This document shows, piece by piece, positions 7,958-15,877 of a DNA stretch of 64,000 nucleotides. The stretch is taken from positions 103,933 through 167,932 of the forward strand of contig NZ_PYAK01000012.1 in NCBI RefSeq assembly GCF_003264365.1, in the 5' to 3' direction. The notes below the pieces were generated by a model. The model had not been told where the DNA came from. It did not search any database and was given only the letters and a program-made list of their open reading frames with translations. Origin of the DNA: Micromonospora noduli (GTDB lineage: Bacteria; Actinomycetota; Actinomycetes; Mycobacteriales; Micromonosporaceae). How positions within the stretch are numbered: the first letter of the stretch is position 1; the number at the start of each line of letters is the position of its first letter. The position numbers were made by a program, and so were the translations under genes.

Positions 7958-8914
7958 ATGCGAGCGATCTGGTTACGTGAGTTCGGCGGGCCCGAGGTGC
8001 TGATGCCCGGCCCCGCGCCCGACCCGGTGCCTGGCCCCGGCCAGGTGCTGATCGACGTCGTGCACGCGAACATCACCTTCATCGAGACCCAACTGCGCGC
8101 CGGTCACCCCGGCCCGTTCCGCCTCACCCCACCGCTGATCCCCGGCAACGGCGTCGGCGGGGTGATCACGGCGGTCGGGTCGCACGTCGACCCGACGCTT
8201 ACCGGGCAGCGGGTGGTCAGCGCCACCGGAGGTTCCGGCGGTTACGCCGAACGCGCGGCCGTTGACGCGTCGGCGACGATCGCGGTGCCGGCCGGGTTGG
8301 CTCTGGACGAGGCGGTGGCGCTGCTGGCCGACGGACGGACCGCCACCATGCTGATCGAGGCGGTCGGCGTCCGCCCAGGTGACCGGGTGCTGGTGGAGGC
8401 CGCGGCCGGCGGCGTCGGCAGCCTGTTGGTGCAGCTCGCGGCCCGGGCCGGGGCCCGGGTGATCGGCGCGGCCGGTGGGCGACGCAAGGTGGACCTGCTA
8501 CCCGGCCTGGGCGCCGAACTGGCCGTCGACTACCTGCTGCCCGAGTGGGCCGAGCAGGTCCGCGCTGCGGTGGGCGGGGTCGACGTGGTGCTCGACGGGG
8601 TCGGTGGTTCGGTGGCCCGGGCCGCCTTCGACCTGCTCCCGCCGGGCGGCCGGATGGTCAGCTTCGGGCTGGCGAGCGGGGAGTGGTCCCCGGTGTCGGC
8701 GGAGGCCGCCACGGCACGGCAGGTCACAGTGGTCCGCCCGGACGTGCCACCGGCCCGGCTGCGGGCGTACACCGAACAGGCCCTGGCGGACGCGGCGGCC
8801 GGTCAGCTGCGACCGCTCATCGGCCAGCGCTTCCCACTGGAACGCGCCGCCGACGCGCACGCCGCCATCGAGGCGCGCGCGACGGTCGGCAAGACCCTGC
8901 TGGACGTGGCCTGA
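7958..8914 (+). CDS. NAD(P)H:quinone oxidoreductase-like MDR family dehydrogenase
   Basis: A 318-residue medium-chain dehydrogenase/reductase. It has a GroES-like N-terminal half (MRAIWLREFGGPEVL) and a Rossmann half with AAAGGVGSLLVQLAARAGARVIG near residue 150. No structural zinc cysteine cluster is visible, which fits the zeta-crystallin/quinone oxidoreductase branch that reduces quinones or enals with NADPH. ATG 7958 gives the standard N-terminus. A 12-base palindrome, GCCTGATCAGGC, covers its stop codon and faces the convergent gene six bases on. Confidence 0.87.
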   Translation: MRAIWLREFGGPEVLMPGPAPDPVPGPGQVLIDVVHANITFIETQLRAGHPGPFRLTPPLIPGNGVGGVITAVGSHVDPTLTGQRVVSATGGSGGYAERAAVDASATIAVPAGLALDEAVALLADGRTATMLIEAVGVRPGDRVLVEAAAGGVGSLLVQLAARAGARVIGAAGGRRKVDLLPGLGAELAVDYLLPEWAEQVRAAVGGVDVVLDGVGGSVARAAFDLLPPGGRMVSFGLASGEWSPVSAEAATARQVTVVRPDVPPARLRAYTEQALADAAAGQLRPLIGQRFPLERAADAHAAIEARATVGKTLLDVA

Positions 8915-8920
8915 TCAGGC

Positions 8921-10027
8921 TCAGAGGTACATGCCGGTGCGGTGCTCCGACTCGTCGCGCCGGACCGGCTTGTCACCCTCACCGAAGAACCGCTTGCCAC
9001 CGAACTCGCCGTGCAGACGGTCGTCCAACTCGTCGGCGAGACCGGTCATCACCTGCACCGCCAGCATCAGATGGGTCGCCTGGAAGTTGCGGCCGAACAC
9101 CGGGATGGACGCCCACACCGTGTCGTCGGCGCAGTAGAGGCGGCCGATCGGCATTCGGTTCGTCAGCTCCGAGAGCTTGACGTAGAGCCGCTCGGTCGGC
9201 TCCACCTCGGTGAGCACCGGGGAGAAGACGTCCACCAGGGGCGGATTGTCCCGTACCCGTACGAAGACCATCGCCGAGCCGGCGCGGATGGTGATGTCGC
9301 CGTCCGAGTCGATCTGCAACCGGTCGGTGTCCGACTTCAACATCGTGGAGACCACGGTGCGGACCCGCTCGGCCAGGTCGAGCACGTCGTCCCGCTCGAC
9401 CTGCGCGGCGGCCGCCTCGGCCAACGCCTCCTCCAGGTCCGCCTCGACGTCGGCGTCCGGACCGAACTCACTGCGGGCGGTGCCCAGCGGCTCCACGGCC
9501 AACGGCTCGCCCTCGGCGTCGTGCACCAGATAGACGAGGAAGGCCGGGTGCGGAGCCCCGTAGACGTCCCGCAGCGTGCGGGAGAGCAGCGTGGCGACCT
9601 GGGTCGACTCGGCCGTCGTGGCGTTCAGCCCGAAGGAACCGCCGGAGCCGGCGACCACCCCGGGCGGGGACCAACCGAGCGCGACCATGTCCGCCACCGC
9701 GCCCCGGTCCAGCCGGTAGCCCGCCGGCAGAGCGGCGTTGCCGACCGCGCGGGCGGACAGCACCCGGTCCGCGTCCACGTCGACGCTTATCGAATAGACG
9801 GCGTCCCCGGTGCCGGAGGCGGTGGGGTCGAGGGTCACGTCGAGGTGCGTGCCAACGGGAAGTTCCCGCAGCCGTACGGCGAGCGCGCGGGCAAACTCCC
9901 GCCACGCCTCGGTCACCTTCGCCCGCAGGTCGGTGGTGCTGGGCTCGTCGAGCAGGATCGATTCCGGCGGCTCAGTCGAAGCGCCGGGTAGCTCACCGTG
10001 CGGCGCCGAGGGGTGGTCAGCCGTCAT
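8921..10027 (-). CDS. YbjN domain-containing protein (type III secretion chaperone-like fold)
   Basis: The 368-residue acidic protein carries a YbjN-like domain in its C-terminal half (about residues 220-355: VRTVVSTMLKSD, DGDITIRAGSAMVFVRV, LYCADDTVWASI). The N-terminal half (residues 35-190) may be a related chaperone-like fold. Function is unknown in actinobacteria, where YbjN proteins are abundant and often paralogous. No signal peptide or membrane helix is visible. The C-terminal residues are TGMYL, a hydrophobic-Tyr-X ending like the docking tail of the proteasome activator encoded 4.6 kb away. Confidence 0.78.
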   Translation of the reverse strand: MTADHPSAPHGELPGASTEPPESILLDEPSTTDLRAKVTEAWREFARALAVRLRELPVGTHLDVTLDPTASGTGDAVYSISVDVDADRVLSARAVGNAALPAGYRLDRGAVADMVALGWSPPGVVAGSGGSFGLNATTAESTQVATLLSRTLRDVYGAPHPAFLVYLVHDAEGEPLAVEPLGTARSEFGPDADVEADLEEALAEAAAAQVERDDVLDLAERVRTVVSTMLKSDTDRLQIDSDGDITIRAGSAMVFVRVRDNPPLVDVFSPVLTEVEPTERLYVKLSELTNRMPIGRLYCADDTVWASIPVFGRNFQATHLMLAVQVMTGLADELDDRLHGEFGGKRFFGEGDKPVRRDESEHRTGMYL

Positions 10028-10108
10028 GATCGCCTCCGTCCGTCACGATCACCCTACCCACGCCGCCCGTGGGTCGAATCAGCCCGGACCGGGATCGGAC
10101 AGCGGCGG

Positions 10109-10375
10109 TCAGGGGGTTGCCGGGTCCGTGGGTTCGGCGCCCAGCTCGACCGGCCAGGCGGTGGCCAGCGCGCTGAGCCGGGCCGCGGCGTCCGCCGGCT
10201 CCGCGCCCCGGCCAACCGCCAACCCGAAGAGGTACGCGGTGACCGGCGCACCCGGACGCAGCACCTGGTGGGCAACGTCCCGGGCGAGGTCCAGCACCGC
10301 CGGCACCGGCACCGCGGCCGGGTCCAGATCCAACTCGGCGCACACCGCCGTGACCCAGTCGTCCATCACCGTCAT
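10109..10375 (-). CDS. DUF6457-type small protein, coupled to mobA
   Basis: An 88-residue protein (MTVMDDWVTAVCAELDLD...) of the small conserved type that accompanies MobA-like genes in actinobacteria, annotated DUF6457 in relatives as I recall. ATG 10375 overlaps the mobA stop as ATGA, so it is translated with mobA. No catalytic motif is visible; a role in guanylylation of the molybdenum cofactor or in formate dehydrogenase maturation is inferred only from linkage. Confidence 0.7.
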   Translation of the reverse strand: MTVMDDWVTAVCAELDLDPAAVPVPAVLDLARDVAHQVLRPGAPVTAYLFGLAVGRGAEPADAAARLSALATAWPVELGAEPTDPATP

Positions 10376-11106
10376 CGCGCCCACTCCTCCGCCCGGCGTA
10401 CGTCCTCGTCAGTGTCGCAGTCGAACCACGGCGGCGGGCCCTCGCCGGACCAGGCCACCTCCCGCACGACGAGACCGGCGAGCAACGCCCGGACCGGGGC
10501 TCCGGACAGACTTCCGCCCCACTCGACCGTCAACCGCTGCACCGCTGCCCGCAGCGCGGCGACCCGCCAGACACCGCAGAGTGACTGCCGCCGCCCGTCC
10601 CCGTCCACGAAGCACGCCCCGTCCGGTCCCCGCTCGCCGTCGAGGCCGCTGTGGGCCGGCGGCGCCGGAGCAAGGCCACTGCCGGCCGGCGGCACCGGAG
10701 CAGAGCCGCTGCGGTCCGGCGGCGCGGGAGCAGAGCGGCCGCCCGCCGGTTCGGTGTCGGAGGTCTCCGGCTTGAGGTGGTTCAGCAGTTCACCGATCGC
10801 GGCCCGGGTGAGCAGCGGCAGGTCGGCGGCGAGCAGCGCGACCACGCTGACGTCGGGATCCAGCAGCGCCAGGCCGGCCGCCGCCGCCGCGACCGGCCCT
10901 CCGCCGGGCGGGTCCTCCCGGACGACCCGCACACCCGACGGCACGGCGTCGGCCGCACCGACCAGCACCCGCGGCGTCGCGTCGCTGACGGCGGCCAGCA
11001 CCCGGTCACGCATCGATCGGCCACCGACCGGAAGCGCGGGCTTGTCGAGCCCGCCCATCCGTCGGGCGGCCCCACCCGCGAGCACCACGGCGGCGTACGT
11101 CCCCAT
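10372..11106 (-). CDS. mobA: molybdenum cofactor guanylyltransferase (MobA-like)
   Basis: A 244-residue NTP transferase. VVLAGGAARRMGGLDKPAL is the nucleotide-binding signature, and LLAADLPLL carries the metal-binding Asp. The family joins GMP to molybdopterin in the cytoplasm. ATG 11106 places the signature at residue 6, whereas the open frame up to 11658 is antisense to fdhD. An odd Pro/Ala/Ser-rich insertion (about residues 125-160) is encoded by three 30-base tandem repeats. Linkage to fdhD suggests the product serves formate dehydrogenase. Confidence 0.87.
   Translation of the reverse strand: MGTYAAVVLAGGAARRMGGLDKPALPVGGRSMRDRVLAAVSDATPRVLVGAADAVPSGVRVVREDPPGGGPVAAAAAGLALLDPDVSVVALLAADLPLLTRAAIGELLNHLKPETSDTEPAGGRSAPAPPDRSGSAPVPPAGSGLAPAPPAHSGLDGERGPDGACFVDGDGRRQSLCGVWRVAALRAAVQRLTVEWGGSLSGAPVRALLAGLVVREVAWSGEGPPPWFDCDTDEDVRRAEEWAR
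10646..10735. repeat. three 30-bp tandem repeats inside mobA
   Basis: Three near-identical 30-base units begin at 10646, 10676 and 10706, each with the core CCGGCGGC followed by GGAGCA. They keep the reading frame and encode APAPP-like repeats in the minus-strand mobA product. Confidence 0.8.
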
Positions 11107-11150
11107 CCGGCCACCGTAGCCGTGCCGGCGCTCGATCGTGCCGACCCCGC

Positions 11151-11211
11151 GCCTCGCCTCGCCTCGCCGCGCCTCTGCTCGCCTCGCCTCGCCTCGCCTC
11201 GCCTCGCCTCG
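11151..11211. repeat. CTCGC pentanucleotide tract
   Basis: About a dozen copies of GCCTC/CTCGC lie head to tail, with a short degenerate stretch (CGCGCCTCTGCTC) in the middle. The tract is in the divergent intergenic region of mobA and fdhD, about 45 bases before the mobA start. Confidence 0.85.
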
Positions 11212-11212
11212 G

Positions 11213-11269
11213 TGATCATGGAGTTGTCGCTCGACACACCGACGACACGCGCGGACAACTTCATGATCA
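11213..11269. repeat. intergenic inverted repeat, TGATCATG...GTTGTC type
   Basis: TGATCATGGAGTTGTC (11213-11228) is mirrored with one mismatch by GACAACTTCATGATCA (11254-11269). It lies just upstream of fdhD. Near-identical palindromes are, from memory, common between genes in Micromonospora genomes. Confidence 0.65.
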
Positions 11270-11320
11270 ACGCGCGGGGTTGGGGGTGGTTGGGGTTGGA
11301 GTGGGGTGGAGGATGGCGGG

Positions 11321-12187
11321 ATGGGACGGGCAACTGATCGACGGGGCGTACTCCGGATCGACCTGGACGCGGCGACCGCCGGACGCGGATCCGTCCGCCG
11401 ACCGGACACGCTCGCCGTTGAGGAGCCGCTGGAGATCCGGGTCGGCGCGGCCGGCCCCGGCCGACGCCGGCCGCTCGCCGTCACCATGCGTACCCCCGGT
11501 GACGATCTGGACCTGGCCATCGGGTTCCTGCTGACGGAGGGGCTGATCCGGTCGACCGACGACGTGTTGACCGCGCAACTCTGCGCCGGCGCGGAGACGC
11601 CGAACACGTACAACGTGGTGGACGTGGTGCTCGCCCCCGGCGTACCGGAACCGACCACCGACCCGTCCCGGAACTTCTACACGACCAGCTCCTGCGGGGT
11701 CTGCGGCAAGGCCAGCATCGACGCGGTACGCACCCGGTCGCTCTTCCCGGTCGCGGCGGACCCGCTCAGCGTGCCGGCCACGCTGCTCGCCGAGCTGCCC
11801 GACCGGTTGCGCGCCGCCCAACGCGGCTTCGATCGGACCGGTGGGCTGCACGCCGCGGGGTTGTTCACCCCCGACGGTGAGCTGGTGGTGCTCCGGGAGG
11901 ACGTGGGCCGGCACAACGCCGTGGACAAGGTGATCGGCTGGGCCGTGCGGGAACGCCGACTGCCGCTCGCCGGGCACCTGCTGCTGGTCTCCGGAAGGGC
12001 CAGCTTCGAACTGACCCAGAAGGCGTGGATGGCGGGCTTGCCGCTGCTGGCCGCGGTGTCCGCCCCGAGCACCCTCGCCGCGGAACTGGCCGACGAGGCG
12101 GGGATGACACTTGTCGGCTTCCTGCGCGGGCGGACCATGAACGTCTACACCGGGCCGCACCGGATCACGGTGGAGCAGCCAGCCTGA
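11321..12187 (+). CDS. fdhD: formate dehydrogenase accessory sulfurtransferase FdhD
   Basis: The 288-residue protein has [14 protein letters not shown] near residues 122-134, the CxxC loop that carries persulfide sulfur to the bis-MGD cofactor of formate dehydrogenase. It also has [16 protein letters not shown] and [16 protein letters not shown], both strongly conserved. ATG 11321 has GGAGG eight bases before it. A GTG at 11306 would add five residues. It is divergent from mobA, so cofactor guanylylation and sulfuration are encoded together, although no formate dehydrogenase is in the window. Confidence 0.92.
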   Translation: MGRATDRRGVLRIDLDAATAGRGSVRRPDTLAVEEPLEIRVGAAGPGRRRPLAVTMRTPGDDLDLAIGFLLTEGLIRSTDDVLTAQLCAGAETPNTYNVVDVVLAPGVPEPTTDPSRNFYTTSSCGVCGKASIDAVRTRSLFPVAADPLSVPATLLAELPDRLRAAQRGFDRTGGLHAAGLFTPDGELVVLREDVGRHNAVDKVIGWAVRERRLPLAGHLLLVSGRASFELTQKAWMAGLPLLAAVSAPSTLAAELADEAGMTLVGFLRGRTMNVYTGPHRITVEQPA

Positions 12188-12200
12188 CCCGAGCGGCCCG

Positions 12201-12917
12201 TCAGCGACCGATCCGGTCGATCAGGTCGAACAGGGCCAGCCGTGCGGCGGCATCACGGGCGATCAGGAAACCGGCGATGCCGAGGATCCAGCCCAACGCG
12301 CTGCCCGCCTTCGTGACGATCCAGTTGTTCAGGCGGGCCAGCACCGGCTCGACCAGTCGCGGGCGGGCCACCCTGGCACCCAGCAACAACACCGCCGGCA
12401 GCACCATGACCAGGCAGTACCCGGCAAGCAGCGCCACCACGCTCGCCGCTCCCACTCCCGAGGTGGCCAGCAGACCCACCGCACCGAGGTACGGAAGCAT
12501 GGTCGCCACCTCGGCGAGCGCCGCGAGCAGCGCCAGCCCGACCAACCAGCGGGCCGAGGAATCTCCGGCGGTGGCCCGGTCCCGCCAGCGCAAAACACCA
12601 CCGGTACGGGGGCGCCGCTTGCCGTCGTAGCGGAAGCTGAGCGCCAGCATTCCCACGCCGAGGACGAGTTGTGCCCAGAGGACGCCCCGGTTGTCCAGGG
12701 CGCCGCCCAGCGCGTCGCCCAGCCTGCTGCCTCCCCAGACCAGCAGCAGCCCAACCGCGAGGTAGAACACCGCGATGGTGGCGAGGTAGCCCAGGATTCG
12801 CCGGACGTTGACCGGCCCGGGGGCGAGCAACAACCAGACGGGGATGAAGAGGGTGCCGATGCTGGTGCTGTCGATCAACGCCAGCCCGGCCAGCGACAGC
12901 AGCAACTCGGGGGTCAT
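12201..12917 (-). CDS. GAP family membrane protein (Sap/SfLAP-like)
   Basis: A 238-residue polytopic protein with about six hydrophobic segments, beginning MTPELLLSLAGLALIDSTSIGTL, a hallmark of the GAP/sulfolipid-addressing family. Mycobacterial members help move glycopeptidolipids or sulfolipids across the membrane. Here the substrate is unknown. A cytoplasmic loop rich in Arg separates helices 3 and 4 (about residues 95-125). It is convergent with fdhD, 13 bases apart. Confidence 0.8.
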   Translation of the reverse strand: MTPELLLSLAGLALIDSTSIGTLFIPVWLLLAPGPVNVRRILGYLATIAVFYLAVGLLLVWGGSRLGDALGGALDNRGVLWAQLVLGVGMLALSFRYDGKRRPRTGGVLRWRDRATAGDSSARWLVGLALLAALAEVATMLPYLGAVGLLATSGVGAASVVALLAGYCLVMVLPAVLLLGARVARPRLVEPVLARLNNWIVTKAGSALGWILGIAGFLIARDAAARLALFDLIDRIGR

Positions 12918-13036
12918 GTCGTACCAACGCGGAGAACGGCCACGAGATCATTCTCCGGCGGCGGTGACCTGTCCGCGTCGGCCGTGGACAGGAGCAACGC
13001 GTACATCCTTCGACGGAGGCGTCGCCGGAGGACCCG

Positions 13037-13435
13037 TCACGCCAGGTTGAGGATGCTCCAGTTGGTGGGGAGCACCTTCGCCGCCACAGTGGGTTGCGCT
13101 GTCGCGTAGTGCGCCTCGTGGGTGAGTGCCGCACGGGCGGCCTGGCCGAACGAGATGTCTCCGGCCGCGGCGCGGGCCAGCCAGCCGGTGTCGCGCACGT
13201 CCTCGGCGTCGAGCGGCAGCAGTCGGATCATCGGGGCGGTCATCATCAGGGCCAGTAGCGCGGCATCGATCTCGTCGGCCACGCTCGCGAAGGCGACAGC
13301 CAGGCAGGTCGCGGGGATGGCCACCTGCCGACCCTCGTCGGCGACCTCCAGCATCAACTCCCCCACCGAGACGTTGCCCTCGATGTAAGCCGTCAACGCC
13401 GACGCGTCGAACACGACAGCGATCTGATCGCTCAT
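13037..13435 (-). CDS. PIN-domain protein, VapC-like toxin
   Basis: A 132-residue protein beginning MSDQIAVVFDASALTAYIEGN, with the first PIN Asp in FDASAL. The later acidic residues (DEIDAALLAL and GDISFGQAARAALTHEAHYATAQ) fit the PIN core loosely. PIN toxins are Mg-dependent ribonucleases. ATG 13435 overlaps the upstream small gene's stop as ATGA, the classic antitoxin-toxin arrangement. Conservation of the last catalytic Asp is unclear (TAQPTVA where VTxDx is expected), so activity may be altered. Confidence 0.75.
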   Translation of the reverse strand: MSDQIAVVFDASALTAYIEGNVSVGELMLEVADEGRQVAIPATCLAVAFASVADEIDAALLALMMTAPMIRLLPLDAEDVRDTGWLARAAAGDISFGQAARAALTHEAHYATAQPTVAAKVLPTNWSILNLA

Positions 13436-13683
13436 CCGGCGCCTCCCAACATCCGGCGTCCCTCGGCCAGAGCGTCCGCCGGAATGGGCGTCGCCAGGCG
13501 CTCCCGCCATCGCGCCCGACCCGCCTCGGTCACCTCGATGCCTGCTCGCCGCAGCACCTCGTCGAGGTGCACGCGGGCCATCTGCACCCGCACCGCAGCG
13601 GTGATGGCGGCCGAGACGTTGGGCTGCTGGTCGAGCCAGTCCGCGACGTCGTCGGGGAGGCTCACGGAGCGCTTCACGGTCAC
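13432..13683 (-). CDS. ribbon-helix-helix-like antitoxin (VapB-like)
   Basis: An 83-residue protein starting VTVKRSVSLPDDVADWLDQQPNVSAAI, matching the CopG/ribbon-helix-helix type of DNA-binding antitoxin N-terminus. The C-terminal part would wrap the toxin. GTG 13683 is chosen because the RHH strand begins immediately after it; a longer frame to 13758 exists but looks non-coding. The stop overlaps the PIN gene start. The pair is presumably autoregulated. Confidence 0.72.
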   Translation of the reverse strand: MTVKRSVSLPDDVADWLDQQPNVSAAITAAVRVQMARVHLDEVLRRAGIEVTEAGRARWRERLATPIPADALAEGRRMLGGAG

Positions 13684-13744
13684 GTCCGCCAGCCTATCAA
13701 CCTCGGTAGCACCGGCGGTATTACCGCGCGGACGGTGGGGCTGG

Positions 13745-14788
13745 TCAGCGGCGGCCACGTCGGCTCCGTCGGCGGGGCCGGATGACGCCGGGCATCCCGA
13801 CCGACGGCCAGCCGTCCAGCTCGGCTGGAGGCACGCCCCGTCGGAGCAGGTCGTCCAGCAGCAGGGCGAGCGAGTAGTCGGGGTGCAGGCTCAGCGTGCG
13901 TTCGAGCGCGACCGCCGCCAACGCGCCCTGTCCGGCACGCCAGGCGGCGAACGCCAGCAGCGCACCCGGCGCGGCGGCCACCTCCGGCTCGGCGCGGCGC
14001 AGCACGTCGGTCCAGAGGGCGATGTCCCGGTCCCGGCCGTCGGTGCGTTCCCACGCGTGATCGCGGACCGGCAGGTGGGTCATCAGCAGGCTCAACCAGG
14101 CCACCTCGTCGTCGTCGAGCCGCTCACCACGCCGCTGCCGGCGCTGGGCCTCGCGGACCGCCGCCACCCCGGCGGCGCGCAGCGCCCGCGCCCCGAGCAG
14201 GTCACTCTCGGGTGCCTGCTCGACCAGCTCGGCCAGTCTCAGCTCGGCGCGAGCGGTGGCCGCGCGGGCCGCCTCCCGGGCCGGGCCGTCCACCGGTGCC
14301 ACCTGCGCCACCAGGGCGCCCCGGTCGGGGAGTGCGACCTGACCGGCGAAGACCGCCGAAGCGGTCAGCCGGTTGACGGTCGGGTCGTAGCGGCGACCCT
14401 CGGGCGGGCAGCAGTCGGGCTCGGTGCAGAGATAGGACCACCAGCGGCCGTCGGTCACCCGCAGCGCGTCGAGCACGTGCAGCCCGAAGTCGTTGAGCGC
14501 GTCGCGCACCGCGTCCACGGCCGGGGTGACCCGCTCCGGTTGCCCGTAACCCACCACGGTGGCGGCCTCCGCGCCCTGCCTGCGGATCACACCGGCCAGG
14601 TGCCCGGCCAACCCGCCCGGCTCGGTCGGATCGGGCAGGTCCGCGCGGGCGGCGAAGACGATCTGTCGACCGACCAGCGCCACGGCGACCACGCTGTCGG
14701 TGGGATGGAAGCCGAGCAGGTACGGCACAGCGGCGATCAGATCGGCGGGTGAGCGGACGGCGAGCTGAGGGCGTTCGGTCGAGGTCAT
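13745..14788 (-). CDS. DUF4192 domain-containing protein
   Basis: The 347-residue protein matches the actinobacterial DUF4192 family: LAVRSPADLIAAVPYLLGFHPTDSVVAVAL at the N-terminus, CTEPDCCPPEGR in the middle and a helical, TPR-like C-terminal half. It is cytoplasmic, with no signal or membrane helix. Its function is not established. ATG 14788 is used; the frame upstream lies over the DnaA-box region and reads as non-coding. The C-terminus is very basic (RPRRRSRRGRR). Confidence 0.8.
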   Translation of the reverse strand: MTSTERPQLAVRSPADLIAAVPYLLGFHPTDSVVAVALVGRQIVFAARADLPDPTEPGGLAGHLAGVIRRQGAEAATVVGYGQPERVTPAVDAVRDALNDFGLHVLDALRVTDGRWWSYLCTEPDCCPPEGRRYDPTVNRLTASAVFAGQVALPDRGALVAQVAPVDGPAREAARAATARAELRLAELVEQAPESDLLGARALRAAGVAAVREAQRRQRRGERLDDDEVAWLSLLMTHLPVRDHAWERTDGRDRDIALWTDVLRRAEPEVAAAPGALLAFAAWRAGQGALAAVALERTLSLHPDYSLALLLDDLLRRGVPPAELDGWPSVGMPGVIRPRRRSRRGRR

Positions 14789-14829
14789 GTCGGAAGCCTG
14801 CGGCGGGCGTACCAGGCCCTGCCACCCCC

Positions 14830-14855
14830 TGTGGACGACACGCGACTTATCCACA
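14830..14855. promoter_or_regulatory. DnaA-box pair
   Basis: A perfect TTATCCACA lies at 14847-14855 and an oppositely oriented TGTGGACGA (one base off the actinomycete consensus) at 14830-14838. Both are in the divergent gap between the DUF4192 gene and the kinase gene. Confidence 0.5.
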
Positions 14856-14962
14856 GTTACTGAACGTGTTTCCCCTGCTCACGCCACACCTACGGGTGCG
14901 GAAAGAGCGCCGATGTCGTCGGGCGACACCTGGCTGTCGTAAGGAGCGGTTACCGTGCGCTG

Positions 14963-15877
14963 ATGGACCTGGCGTACCTGCGCGCGCATCCGACCCACCT
15001 CCCGACCTTCCGTACCCATCAGCGGCTCCGGGAGACGCCGGTCGCCGGTGGAAACATCTGCGCGGCCGCCCGGCTCACCCTCGACGACGGCCACTCCGTC
15101 TTCGCCAAGTCCTGGCCCGAAGGCGCCGACCGGCCGGCGCCGGAGGGTTTCTTCGCCGCCGAGGCCGCCGGCCTGCGTTGGCTGCGGGAGGCGGACGCGG
15201 TCGGCGTACCCGAGGTGATCGTGGTGTTGCCGGAGCTGCTGGCGCTCGACTGGGTGGAGCCCGGCGAACCGACGCCGGAGGCCGCGGAGCGCTTCGGCCG
15301 GGAGTTGGCCGGGCTGCACCGGGCGGGCGCAACCGCCTTCGGTGCCACCTGGCCAGGGTTCATCGGCTCGCTCCCACAGGACAACACCCCCACCGGCGGG
15401 CGCTGGTCGACCTGGTTCGCCGAGCGGCGCCTCACCCCCTACCTGCGACGCTCGGTCGACGGTGGCGCGCTGACCAGCGCCGATGCCGCTCTGGTCGAGC
15501 AGGTGATCGGTCGCCTCGACGGGCTCGGCGGCGACGAGCCGCCCGCGCGCATCCACGGCGACCTGTGGCCGGGCAACGTGCTGTGGGGGGCCGACGACCG
15601 GGCCTGGCTCGTCGACCCGGCAGCGCACGGTGGGCACCGGGAGACGGATCTCGCCCAGCTCGCCCTCTTCGGCGGCATCCCCCACCTGGATCGGGTGCTG
15701 GCCGCCTATCAGGAGAGTTGGCCACTACCGGACGGCTGGCGTGACCGGGTGCCAGTGCATCAGCTGCATCTGCTGCTCGTGCACACCGCACTCTTCGGCG
15801 TCAGCTTCCGAGATGTGGTCGTCCAGACCGCCCGCGGCGTCCTGAGCCGGGCCGAGCGCGCTACGGTCGACAGGTGA
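14963..15877 (+). CDS. fructosamine kinase family protein
   Basis: A 304-residue kinase of the aminoglycoside phosphotransferase fold. HGDLWPGNVLW holds the catalytic Asp near residue 195, and VDPAAHGGHRETDLA the metal-binding Asp. VAGGNICAAARLTLDDG is the glycine-rich loop and the Lys sits in FAKSWPEGADRPAPEG. Relatives phosphorylate protein-bound ketosamines in deglycation. ATG 14963 is the only good start. The last codons overlap the moaA start, so it heads a kinase-moaA-moaD transcript; the link looks positional rather than functional. Confidence 0.85.
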   Translation: MDLAYLRAHPTHLPTFRTHQRLRETPVAGGNICAAARLTLDDGHSVFAKSWPEGADRPAPEGFFAAEAAGLRWLREADAVGVPEVIVVLPELLALDWVEPGEPTPEAAERFGRELAGLHRAGATAFGATWPGFIGSLPQDNTPTGGRWSTWFAERRLTPYLRRSVDGGALTSADAALVEQVIGRLDGLGGDEPPARIHGDLWPGNVLWGADDRAWLVDPAAHGGHRETDLAQLALFGGIPHLDRVLAAYQESWPLPDGWRDRVPVHQLHLLLVHTALFGVSFRDVVVQTARGVLSRAERATVDR

